Assembly: GCA_001805085.1 (NCBI GenBank)
Contig: MHEA01000180.1
Span: 1,561-15,492, forward strand
From: Nitrospirae bacterium GWC2_57_9
GTDB lineage: Bacteria; Nitrospirota; UBA9217
Direction of reading: 5' to 3'
Length of the DNA: 13,932 nt
Under the pieces are notes generated by a model, which worked only from the letters and a program-made list of their open reading frames with translations, was not told where the DNA came from and made no database searches. The position numbers and the translations under genes are program-made. Of the stretch, positions 1 through 6,278 are shown piece by piece (within the stretch, counting starts at the first letter, position 1; the number at the start of each line of letters is the position of its first letter).

Positions 1-66
1 AAAGAGGATACCGGGTGGTTGATCAAAGACCAAACAATTACGATGCTCCTGACCGTGATCATCTGA
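1..66 (+). CDS. C-terminal end of a cut-off gene, possibly a membrane protein
   Basis: Frame 1 is open from the first base to a TGA at 64-66 and encodes about 21 residues (KEDTGWLIKDQTITMLLTVII). The last stretch is hydrophobic and could be the end of a membrane helix. The frame converges on the DUF2784 gene 24 bp later. Too little is present to assign a family, and a chance open frame of this length is possible. Confidence 0.3.
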   Translation, partial: KEDTGWLIKDQTITMLLTVII

Positions 67-90
67 AAATGACCCGGTACGAGGCCCGTC

Positions 91-456
91 TCAGTGACCC
101 TCTGCTTGCCTCAAGGTTCTGGCATAAACGAAAATATTGATCCCGATCAGGACAAGGGTCACGACAAATATCATTGCCGGTGAAACGGAGATGTATATCA
201 GCTTTTCCGTATAGTAAACGATAAAAGAACCGGCATAGGCTGCCGCCTGGTCCTGGTGCGCCCTTAACCAGACCTCCAGGTGAGTGAGCGGACAATACCA
301 GCCGAAGACCTGGCTCACCAATGCAAATCCCATCCCTGCAAGATGAACGTTCCTGACTGCGCGATACTTCCTGCCCCAGTAGGCGCCCGCAATAAGGAAG
401 ACTATCCAGAGAAAATGAACAAGAACGGTGATATCGGCAAGAATACGATAAGTCAT
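91..456 (-). CDS. DUF2784 family small membrane protein
   Basis: The 121-residue protein matches my recollection of the DUF2784 family: a hydrophobic N-terminal segment (about residues 5-28, ILADITVLVHFLWIVFLIAG), a second segment (about 37-54), the family-typical C-P-L-T-H-L-E motif at 55-61, and a third hydrophobic segment (about 92-113). It is probably an integral inner-membrane protein; no biochemical function is known for the family. The ATG at 456 is preceded by only a weak AAGG-like ribosome site. A TATAAT box lies about 60 bp upstream at 519-524. The gene stands alone on the minus strand and ends in an ordinary TGA. Confidence 0.85.
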   Translation of the reverse strand: MTYRILADITVLVHFLWIVFLIAGAYWGRKYRAVRNVHLAGMGFALVSQVFGWYCPLTHLEVWLRAHQDQAAAYAGSFIVYYTEKLIYISVSPAMIFVVTLVLIGINIFVYARTLRQAEGH

Positions 457-518
457 AACCAGTGCGCCTTACCATAATTTTGCGAGAAGATTTTTTTCTC
501 CCTCACTTCCGCCTCTGT

Positions 519-524
519 ATTATA
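519..524 (-). promoter_or_regulatory. Candidate -10 box for the DUF2784 gene
   Basis: A perfect TATAAT reads on the minus strand 63 bp upstream of the DUF2784 start codon. The -35 region 17-18 bp further upstream (around 542-547) is poor (TTCAAT-like) and embedded in an A/T run, so the call rests on the -10 box alone. Confidence 0.4.
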
Positions 525-585
525 AAACATTGCAATAAAAAATTGAATTCTGGGTGAACGCATCCCCCGCAGCCTGCTGCGGGGA

Positions 586-673
586 CTTGCCCCCAGCGTT
601 TACGAGTGGAACCACGAGTGAAGGGGGTTAGCGAGCGAACCCGATAATGACTTGCACCCGCGTTTACGAGTGC
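586..673 (+). repeat. Two direct copies of a ~23-bp unit, also found inverted at 7483-7507
   Basis: Bases 586-609 (cttgcccccagcgtttacga then gtgg) and 651-673 (cttgcacccgcgtttacgag then tgc) are near-identical direct repeats. The reverse complement of the second matches 7483-7507 with two inserted bases. They flank small hairpins and appear to be modules of the same repeat family that precedes the GGDEF/EAL gene. Confidence 0.65.
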
Positions 674-693
674 TTGCCGCGAGTGCAGGGTGT

Positions 694-752
694 TCCAGCC
701 TTAGGAATCGAAATTCCCTGCAGATGCCTATAGGTAACCTCATTTGCTGCAG
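694..752 (+). repeat. Dispersed repeat block A, copy 1
   Basis: This 59-bp block aligns without gaps to 6996-7054, with 45 of 59 positions identical by hand count. Shared cores include the string ccctgcag and the string catttgc. On the minus strand both copies stay open and encode related peptides (ANEVTYRHLQGISIPKAG here, ANEGSYRLLQGMPIHKVG in copy 2). It may therefore be an eroded coding fragment or a mobile repeat module; the function is unknown. Confidence 0.6.
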
Positions 753-834
753 GAAGCTTCAATTCTGGATCGAGTCTGGATCGAGCGCATTTCCCGCGGG
801 ACGATAGTATGCCCGATAACCCACAGCGGCAGAT

Positions 835-862
835 TTGACAATGGAAATCAGCCTGATATATT
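835..862 (+). promoter_or_regulatory. Sigma70-like promoter for the AHSA1-MFS operon
   Basis: A perfect TTGACA at 835-840 and TATATT at 857-862 are separated by 16 bp. The next plus-strand gene starts at 1131, so a transcript would carry a leader of about 260 nt containing the three strong hairpins at 939-1064. I see no better promoter nearer the gene. Confidence 0.55.
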
Positions 863-916
863 TTGTTTAGCCTCTTTTTTATGAAGCCCACGGAACTCAC
901 AGCCTTAAGACTGATA

Positions 917-1067
917 ATGCAATCCCGCGCCTTGGCATCCCCCGGCTCCCGCCGGGGGTGGAAAGCGCTTACTCGCGACTTGCAACAACGAGAAGTCGCG
1001 AGTAAGCAGTTCCGGGAGGTCGCGTTATTTGTGGGAGCCTCCGGCTCCTGCCGGAGGGGGCTCCACT
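917..1067 (+). repeat. Dispersed triple-hairpin repeat block B, copy 1
   Basis: The block starts at atgcaatcccgcgccttggc and ends at ggctccact, and recurs at 7361-7563. It contains three hairpins. The first is an 8-bp perfect stem (cccccggc/gccggggg, 939-958). The second is a 15-bp perfect stem with an 11-nt loop (967-981 with 993-1007). The third is a two-part stem (ggagcc and tccggc pairing with gccgga and ggctcc, 1034-1064). The last 35 bp (1033-1067) are identical in both copies. This copy lacks the roughly 46-bp insert seen in copy 2. No transposase or terminal direct repeats were recognised. Confidence 0.75.
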
Positions 1068-1130
1068 AAAGAAACCACGCTTCAGACTCAAAAATCCATT
1101 GTAGAGGTCGAATTCAGGAAGGAGGAAAAG

Positions 1131-1601
1131 ATGAGCTACGATTTGAAGCTGGAGCGGGTCTTCGACTCGACTCCGGACGAGGTATTCGGAGCCTTCATTG
1201 ATCCCCATGCGCACCGGGAGTGGTTCCGCGCTGATCGGCCCGATTGGGCCGTCACTTCGGAGGTCGACCTCCGGCCGGGCGGCAGGTGGGACCTTTCCTT
1301 CGGCCCCGAGAAGGACCCCCGGCCCTATCGAGCCGTGTCCATCTTCGCCCAGATCGAGCCTCCGCATCGCCTTGTCTTCAGGATGACGCGCATGTGGCCC
1401 GATGCGGCAAGCTTTGATACTGATTTTGTCGTGACATTTCAGAAGCAGGGAAACAAGACGCTTTTCACGATGAAAGAAACCGGATTTCAGACAGCGGAGG
1501 AGCGCGACGGTTTTCTCGGCGGCTGGCCTGACTTCATCGACGCGCTTGAGCGGGCCGTGGCAAAGCGGCAGCGAGATAAGCGCCGGCCTGCGGCTGCATA
1601 A
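1131..1601 (+). CDS. AHSA1/SRPBCC domain protein
   Basis: The 156-residue protein has the layout of the activator-of-Hsp90-ATPase-1-like branch of the START/SRPBCC fold. It opens with a strand (LKLERVFDSTPDEVFGAFID), followed by an R-E-W-F segment, the D-L-R-P-G-G-R-W turn near residues 47-54, a central R-L-V-F-R strand, and a C-terminal helix beginning G-G-W-P-D-F. Members are small soluble proteins with a hydrophobic cavity that binds lipids or other small ligands; the ligand here is unknown. The start at 1131 is chosen because AGGAAGGAGG lies just upstream; an in-frame ATG at 1029 would translate part of the repeat. The stop is 11 bp before the MFS gene, so the two are probably co-transcribed. 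Confidence 0.85.
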   Translation: MSYDLKLERVFDSTPDEVFGAFIDPHAHREWFRADRPDWAVTSEVDLRPGGRWDLSFGPEKDPRPYRAVSIFAQIEPPHRLVFRMTRMWPDAASFDTDFVVTFQKQGNKTLFTMKETGFQTAEERDGFLGGWPDFIDALERAVAKRQRDKRRPAAA

Positions 1602-1612
1602 AGGGAGCCGGC

Positions 1613-2962
1613 ATGTCGGACTGGCGATTGCGTTGCTCGCTCAAGATCTGTCAAAGGCTGTCTCGGGAAGGGGGGAAAACGGCCCCGAGCGAGGAGGCCG
1701 CCTCTTCCCGGAGGATCCAAAACATTTACCTGTTTTTGCTTCTGCTGCATACTCTCGCCGCTTCATTCATCTGGGGCATTAATACGCTCTTTTTGCTGGA
1801 TGCAGGCTTGACCAATTTGGAAGCCTTCGCGGCAAACGCTTTCTTTACCGCGGGGTTCGTGCTCTTCGAGGTGCCGACGGGCGTTCTTGCCGACACCCGG
1901 GGCCGGCGAGCGTCATACCTGTACGGCACCGTTACGCTCATCATCTCCACCCTGTTCTATCTCCTGATGTGGCGCGTGTCCGCGCCCTTCTGGGCCTGGG
2001 CGTTTACTTCCCTGTTCCTCGGTCTGGGCTTTACGTTCTTCTCTGGAGCGGTCGAGGCCTGGCTGGTCGATGCGCTCCGGTTCAGCGGTTTTAAGGGAAG
2101 TCTGGATGGGGTTTTTGCCAAAGGCGAGATCATCGAAGGGTCCGCGATGCTGGGCGGATCCATCGCCGGAGGGGTACTAGCGGAGGCAACCAACCTGGGA
2201 ATCCCGTATCTTGTTCGCGCAGTGATACTTTGCGTCACCTTCGCATTCGCCTTTTTCTTGATGCGGGACACGGGATTTATCCCCTCCCGCGGCAAACACC
2301 TGCTTGAAGAGGTAAGGAGTGTCTTGAGGGGCTCCCTCCGGCACGGGCTGGGAACCCCGCCGGTCAGATGGGTCATGCTTGCAGCGCCTTTTATTGATGG
2401 CGTTTCCATTTACGCTTTTTACGCGATGCAGCCTTACCTGCTGGAGCTGTACGGCAACGATCAAGCGTACGGCATCGCCGGGCTGGCCGCTGCAACGGTC
2501 GGTGGAGCGCAGATCGCCGGAGGGCTGCTCGTGCCCTGGGTCACCCGCATCTTTCGCAGGCGCACTTCGATACTCCTGGCAGGTACCCTGCTCAGTACTG
2601 CCTCACTGCTGCTTATCGGGCTCATTCCGCACTTTTGGACGGCCATGGTCCTTTTGATTTTCTGGGGACTGATGTTCTCCGCAGTCATGCCTGTACGCAA
2701 GGCGTATCTGAATGGTCTTATCCCTTCCCAGGCACGCGCCACGGTGCTGTCTTTCGACTCCCTGCTGGGTTCGAGCGGAGGGGTTGTTGTTCAACCCGTA
2801 CTCGGCAAGGCTGCGGACGCCTGGAGCTACCCGGCCTCCTATGCCGGCAGCGCGGCGATCCAGGCGCTGGCCGTTCCTTTCATCCTGCTCGCGCGCCGGG
2901 AAAGGGCGATACCTGATGAAATATCATCCGTTCAGGGAGAAGGGGATCCGTTGAAGCGATAA
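1613..2962 (+). CDS. Major facilitator superfamily transporter
   Basis: The 449-residue polytopic protein has about 12 hydrophobic segments after a 38-residue polar N-terminus. The loop after the second helix carries the MFS motif A (G-V-L-A-D-T-R-G-R-R, residues 90-99), and the fourth-fifth helix region has E-A-W-L-V-D-A-L (148-155), typical of drug-efflux-like MFS members. A large cytoplasmic loop (about 216-240) separates the two halves. I infer an inner-membrane proton-driven exporter of small molecules; substrate unknown. AAGGGAG lies about 6 nt upstream of the ATG. The 11-bp spacing after the AHSA1 gene suggests one operon, perhaps with AHSA1 binding the same ligand, but nothing in the sequence proves this. 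Confidence 0.88.
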   Translation: MSDWRLRCSLKICQRLSREGGKTAPSEEAASSRRIQNIYLFLLLLHTLAASFIWGINTLFLLDAGLTNLEAFAANAFFTAGFVLFEVPTGVLADTRGRRASYLYGTVTLIISTLFYLLMWRVSAPFWAWAFTSLFLGLGFTFFSGAVEAWLVDALRFSGFKGSLDGVFAKGEIIEGSAMLGGSIAGGVLAEATNLGIPYLVRAVILCVTFAFAFFLMRDTGFIPSRGKHLLEEVRSVLRGSLRHGLGTPPVRWVMLAAPFIDGVSIYAFYAMQPYLLELYGNDQAYGIAGLAAATVGGAQIAGGLLVPWVTRIFRRRTSILLAGTLLSTASLLLIGLIPHFWTAMVLLIFWGLMFSAVMPVRKAYLNGLIPSQARATVLSFDSLLGSSGGVVVQPVLGKAADAWSYPASYAGSAAIQALAVPFILLARRERAIPDEISSVQGEGDPLKR

Positions 2963-3042
2963 GGTTCATAAATCACATTACGATCGAGGGCATCAGCAAA
3001 TTCGAGATAAACTTGTAACATGATCCCGCGACAGGAGAAAAA

Positions 3043-3993
3043 ATGAACGTGCCCGGCAACACAAGATCGGAAGCATGGCCGAGCCTGCCCCTGGAGGCCT
3101 GGAGCGGGACCTATGCGACATTGCACCTGTGGATGCAGATCGTTGGCAAGATCCGGCTTGCACAAAGTCCCTGGATGAATCACTCCTGGTCGGTCACTTT
3201 GTATGTGACCGCGCGAGGCCTTACTACATCGCCTATACCCTATGGAACGCGGACCTTCCAGATGGATTTCGATTTCGTGGAACACTGTCTGACGGTGCAG
3301 ACGAATGACGGCGGCGCGGGCCGGGTCTTGCTCAACCCGCAGCCTGTCTCGGCATTCTATCGGAAATTGATTGATGAGCTGAAAAAATTCGGCTTGCAGG
3401 TAAGCATTTGTAAACTGCCGAACGAGGTTGCTGACCCGATTTCCTTTGACAGGGACGAAATCCACCGGACCTACGACCGCGAATACGCCAACCGCTTCTG
3501 GAGGGTCCTCGTCCAGGCGGACCGGGTGTTTAAGGAATTCCGTGCACGGTTCATCGGCAAATGCAGCCCGGTGCACTTTTTCTGGGGCGGACCCGACCTG
3601 GCAGTCACCCGGTTTTCAGGGAGAAAGGCCCCTGAACATCCGGGCGGGATCCCCCATCTGCCGGACTGGATTACGCGGGAGGCTTATTCCCACGAAGTGT
3701 GCAGCTGCGGGTTCTGGCCGGGCGGGGGCGCCATTCCTTATCCTCTCTTCTATTCCTATGCCTATCCGCAACCGCCTGGGTTTGCAACAGCACGGGTCCG
3801 GCCGGATGAGGCGTTCTACAACAGCGATCTCCGCGAATTCATTCTGCCATACGACGCGGTCCGCACCGCGAAATCCCCGGACGACAAACTTCTCGAATTC
3901 CTCCAGAGCACTTATGAAGCCGCTGCCGGGCTCGGTCACTGGGACCGCGCGGCGCTTGAACACACGATAATCGCCCGAAAGTGCGCTGCATGA
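3043..3993 (+). CDS. DUF5996 family protein
   Basis: The 316-residue soluble protein resembles DUF5996 members. It opens with W-P-S-L-P-L-E-A-W and a T-Y-A-T-L-H-L-W-M-Q-I-V-G-K-I-R block (residues 13-42), continues with N-H-S-W-S-V-T-L-Y-V-T-A-R-G-L (46-61), and has a conserved C-terminal core with C-S-C-G-F-W-P-G-G near residues 220-232. The Cys-x-Cys pair and surrounding His/Trp residues could bind metal, but no activity is known for the family. ACAGGAG sits 5 nt before the ATG at 3043. The gene is 80 bp downstream of the MFS gene and may be transcribed with it; I see no convincing promoter between them. It ends in an ordinary TGA. Confidence 0.82.
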   Translation: MNVPGNTRSEAWPSLPLEAWSGTYATLHLWMQIVGKIRLAQSPWMNHSWSVTLYVTARGLTTSPIPYGTRTFQMDFDFVEHCLTVQTNDGGAGRVLLNPQPVSAFYRKLIDELKKFGLQVSICKLPNEVADPISFDRDEIHRTYDREYANRFWRVLVQADRVFKEFRARFIGKCSPVHFFWGGPDLAVTRFSGRKAPEHPGGIPHLPDWITREAYSHEVCSCGFWPGGGAIPYPLFYSYAYPQPPGFATARVRPDEAFYNSDLREFILPYDAVRTAKSPDDKLLEFLQSTYEAAAGLGHWDRAALEHTIIARKCAA

Positions 3994-4190
3994 ACCGTGG
4001 GATAACCACGATCAAAACCGGGTCCTGTCCCGCTCAGCGTCAATTTCGGACAGAATACACAGTCTTAGATACAAATCTGAACCGGGAAGCAAGGCGAAAC
4101 GTGAAAAAGCTTGTTTATCGCAGAGACGCGAAGTCCGCGGAAGAGGGCGTAACAATTCGATTTTAGCGGAGGCCACGCAGCCTCAGTTTT

Positions 4191-4691
4191 ATGAACCGTT
4201 CCAACGCATTGTCGGAGGACCACTCGGTCCCCGGCATGCTCGTGTTCACCGGGCTGTTCATTCCCGTGTTCTGGGTCTGGGCCGGACATACGGTGTATTC
4301 CACACGCTTCGACACCGATGACATCATTTCCCGGCTCTTGACATTCTTCCAGATGTTCGCGGTAGTCGGCATGGCCGTGGAAGTCCACCATGCATCACAA
4401 GGCAGGACCGGCGGCTTCAGCCTGCTTGCGGCAAATCTTGCGAGCCGGTTCCTCTCACCGCTCTCCGCCATGGGACTGCTGCTTTCCTGCTTCCTCGGCC
4501 TGCTCGTGGAAGAGGAGGTATCCACAGGTCGGTTAATCGGCAGGAAGGGAATCAAACTGATCCTTCTCTCTGATCCCGACGCGACAGATCTGTTGCCGAC
4601 AGGCCATGACGCCTGGGTGGTCGGGAATGAACCGGCCGTGGTCGTGGATTTTCAAGGCGTGGTTGAATATGCAGTGAAGAAAGCGGCGTAA
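4191..4691 (+). pseudogene. Chimeric ORF: internal LtrA-like fragment plus cupin-like tail
   Basis: The 166-codon frame is open but joins parts of two families. Residues 6-90 (for example GLFIPVFWVWAGHTVYSTRF, then DTDD, then LLTFFQMFAVVGMAVEVHHA) match an internal portion of low-temperature-requirement protein A (LtrA), normally a membrane protein of about 350-400 residues. The usual N-terminal L-F-F-D-L-V-F block and most later helices are absent. Residues about 128-166 (including GHDAWVVGNEPAVVVDFQG) match the C-terminal end of small cupin proteins, again without the barrel. No Shine-Dalgarno precedes the ATG. I infer a remnant created by deletion between two decayed genes. A functional short fusion cannot be excluded. 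Confidence 0.55.
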
Positions 4692-4761
4692 GGTTCGTCC
4701 CGCATCAGAGGGGGCAGAACTGCTTTCCCGTCAATGTATTCAACTGCGGAAATGGCAACCA

Positions 4762-4791
4762 GGCAGAACTGCCCGCCCGCGATGATCGCGG
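4762..4791. terminator. Possible hairpin pair between convergent genes
   Basis: Two small hairpins (ggcag/ctgcc at 4762-4773 and ccgcga/tcgcgg at 4777-4791) lie between the ends of the chimeric ORF and the response-regulator gene, which converge. Neither is followed by a clear T run, so intrinsic termination is only a suggestion from position. Confidence 0.25.
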
Positions 4792-4801
4792 ATTCCCCGG
4801 C

Positions 4802-5188
4802 TCAGGCGGAAACAGCCTGCGGAAACAGCTTTTCGATCAGCCTGTGCACTTCATTCGACGTGAACGGTTTTACGAGAACGCCGTTTGCAAAGGGGAGAGC
4901 TTCCTTTGCATCGTCTTCTCTGCCCCTGGTGGCTACCAGGACAATGAGAACATCGCCGCAGTCTTGCCGCGCCTTGACCGCTTTGATAAATTCAAGACCG
5001 CTCATGCGGGAGAGGGACATATTCATGTCGACCAGTATCAGATCCACACCGGCGTGCTCTTCGAGCTTCTTCAGTCCGTCCTCTCTTTTTAACGCGGCGA
5101 TGATCTCGCATTTGTACCGGTTGAGAGTGACCTTGTAGATCTGATGGAGGGGTTCAGAATCATCGAGTATCAGAACTTTATTCAGCAT
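4802..5188 (-). CDS. Single-domain response regulator (CheY-like receiver)
   Basis: The 128-residue protein is a lone receiver domain with all phospho-acceptor landmarks: acidic pair D9-D10, phosphorylatable D54 (L-V-D-M-N), switch T87, and K107 in K-P-F. There is no output domain, so it probably passes phosphate on or acts by protein contact. No histidine kinase is in the window, so its partner is unknown. AAGGAG lies 9 nt upstream of the ATG at 5188, and a well-formed promoter (5234-5262) shows it is transcribed independently of the MerR-MerB-like unit upstream on the same strand. It ends in an ordinary TGA. Confidence 0.9.
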   Translation of the reverse strand: MLNKVLILDDSEPLHQIYKVTLNRYKCEIIAALKREDGLKKLEEHAGVDLILVDMNMSLSRMSGLEFIKAVKARQDCGDVLIVLVATRGREDDAKEALPFANGVLVKPFTSNEVHRLIEKLFPQAVSA

Positions 5189-5233
5189 GTAAAAAAACTC
5201 CTTGAAACCGCAAGTTATTGAAGAACGCGGGAC

Positions 5234-5262
5234 ATATTAAGTTTTAGGAGATGCAAAGTCAA
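5234..5262 (-). promoter_or_regulatory. Sigma70-like promoter of the response regulator
   Basis: On the minus strand TTGACT (5257-5262) and TAATAT (5234-5239) are separated by exactly 17 bp, about 45 bp upstream of the start codon at 5188. Both boxes are close to consensus. Confidence 0.65.
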
Positions 5263-5385
5263 GGAGGAAACGAGGGATAAAAAAAAAGTACTAAAGTATC
5301 TAAAATTTGCCGCCACTACAGTGCTCCTCGCTTTGTTTTCACGTGCTCCAGGATGGGCGGCCTTGCCCGACTCGATCATTCATTT

Positions 5386-6219
5386 TTATTCTGCTTCGAC
5401 CTGGTCTTGAGCAGCTGCAGGAGTTCCTGCGGCTCGGGCTTCACGAACTTTTTGATGCGCAGATCCTTGCTGAAACCCGAACAGCACGCTCTGGATGATC
5501 TTCGTCCCTTCCTTCATCTGCTCCGCGGTCAAATATACCCCTCGCAGCCTGTGTACTTTCCTTCGGTGCTCTTTCGCGTGTTCTTCTGACCAGAAGAAGA
5601 CGGTCTCTTTTCAGAACGCGTTGATGATGTTCTCGTCATCAAGATCCAAGAGGTCCACATCGGGCATAAAGATCATGGGCTCGCAGCCTCTTTCCCTGAC
5701 CGTGTAATTCAGATCGCTGTCGATCATCAGCTCCATCGGAGTTTTGCAGTGTGCGCATTCGGTCCGGACCGCGACCGTAAGCTGCTCGTTCCGCAGGCGC
5801 CCTTGCACGAAGGGCGTGGCAAACGCGTCCGCTGCTCAAGCCGCGTAGACCTGCTCGCCGGAGCTGAACGTCAGGTGATGGGGCGTCTTGTCCACGGTCA
5901 CCGGATAGGCCCACGTTACTTCTCCCTGCTTGTTCCTGAAAAGGAAGGTCATGTGCTTTTCAAGGTCGGTCAGAACGGACACGACCTCGTCCCGGGATAG
6001 ATCAAGCTTCTGCGCGATCAAATCAGGGGAGAGGGGTTGCTTTACGTGGGGAAGTTCTTTGACCGCGAAATGATGCACCCGGCGATGGTCTTCGGTCATA
6101 AAACCCATGGCAGCCCCGAATCTCATTTTTTCGCGCATCAGCTGCTTCTTCGGGTCCAAAAGGAAGGTCGGGACATTCAGCATGTACTTCCATAACCCCA
6201 GCATGATCCGGTTTTTCAT
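5386..6219 (-). CDS. MerB-like organomercurial lyase, predicted double-selenocysteine protein
   Basis: One frame runs from the ATG at 6219 (AGGAGG at 6224-6230) to a TAA at 5386-5388, 277 residues with two internal TGA codons: codon 128 (5836-5838) and codon 203 (5611-5613). Residues 50-100 resemble the winged-helix N-terminus of MerB. The core reads E-Q-V-Y-A-A-[TGA]-A-A-D, which aligns with MerB L-Y-A-W-C96-A-L-D99. The second site reads I-I-N-A-F-[TGA]-K-E-T-V-F-F, which aligns with S-F-C159-C-H-V-H-F-F. Both catalytic cysteines are thus TGA, and the catalytic Asp is kept (D131). SECIS-like hairpins follow each TGA. MerB cleaves the carbon-mercury bond in the cytoplasm; activity here on organomercury or another organometal is inferred. 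A C-x-x-C lies about ten residues into the second segment. After residue 249 the frame probably shifts: removing one base from the TTT run at 5473-5475 gives a more protein-like 31-residue tail ending at 5376. A decayed pseudogene is the alternative. Confidence 0.8.
5578..5610 (-). promoter_or_regulatory. Candidate bacterial SECIS element after the second TGA
   Basis: Twelve nt after the TGA at 5613-5611 the RNA forms UUCUUCUGGUCAGAAGAA (5598-5581): a 7-bp perfect stem closed by the tetraloop GGUC. Two further pairs (G-C, U-A) follow below a single mismatch. The loop G lies 20-21 nt after the UGA. The E. coli fdhF SECIS, from memory, has the same GGUC loop with its G at 19-20 nt. The hairpin is embedded in codons for T-V-F-F-W-S-E-E-H, which still make a good protein match to MerB. 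Confidence 0.7.
5793..5835 (-). promoter_or_regulatory. Candidate bacterial SECIS element after the first TGA
   Basis: Directly 3' of the TGA at 5838-5836 the RNA can form a lower GCAG/CUGC stem (5832-5835 with 5793-5796) and an upper 7-bp perfect stem CGCCCUU/AAGGGCG (5798-5816) with loop CGUGC. A guanosine in the first two loop positions, 28 nt after the UGA, fits general bacterial SECIS rules as I know them (loop G about 16-37 nt downstream). The internal loop between the two stems is large. Confidence 0.55.
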
Positions 6220-6278
6220 CTAAACCTCCTGTGGAAATGCAATTAAGAACTAGAAATTAGCAATTACAGAGAAATGCC

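Larger units (their letters stand above)
477..1130. other. Gene-free stretch with palindromic repeats and a promoter
   Basis: No convincing gene lies in these 654 bases. The left part (about 556-690) is dense in hairpins: ccccgcag/ctgcgggg at 565-584, ccccc/ggggg arms around 590-628, gggtt/aaccc around 627-645, and two direct copies of a cttgc...gcgtttacgagtg unit at 586-609 and 651-673. Bases 694-752 match 6996-7054 without gaps. A TTGACA/TATATT promoter sits at 835-862, and the triple-hairpin repeat at 917-1067 lies between it and the AHSA1 gene. Short open frames here (for example 664-900 minus and 863-1069 plus) show no recognisable protein family. Confidence 0.7.

Noticed and set aside
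586..673. CRISPR-like array from spaced direct repeats
   Set aside because: Only two units of about 23 bp with imperfect identity and irregular surroundings; no cas genes.
1029..1130. N-terminal extension of the AHSA1 protein
   Set aside because: It would translate the third hairpin of the repeat; the ATG at 1131 has a strong Shine-Dalgarno and fits the family start.
3981..4166. 61-codon plus-strand open frame after the DUF5996 gene
   Set aside because: Overlaps the DUF5996 end, has no ribosome site, and its R-R-D-A-K-S-A-E-E part comes from a common intergenic cgcagagacgcgaag repeat.
5611..6219. Treating the MerB-like region as two separate genes (5836-6219 and 5611-5808)
   Set aside because: Both pieces and the sequence beyond 5611 lie in one frame and align continuously with MerB; the second piece has no ribosome site and no homologous start.
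5386..6219. Genetic code with TGA as Trp or Gly
   Set aside because: Four other genes in the window end in TGA at family-appropriate lengths, and internal TGAs occur only in this gene.
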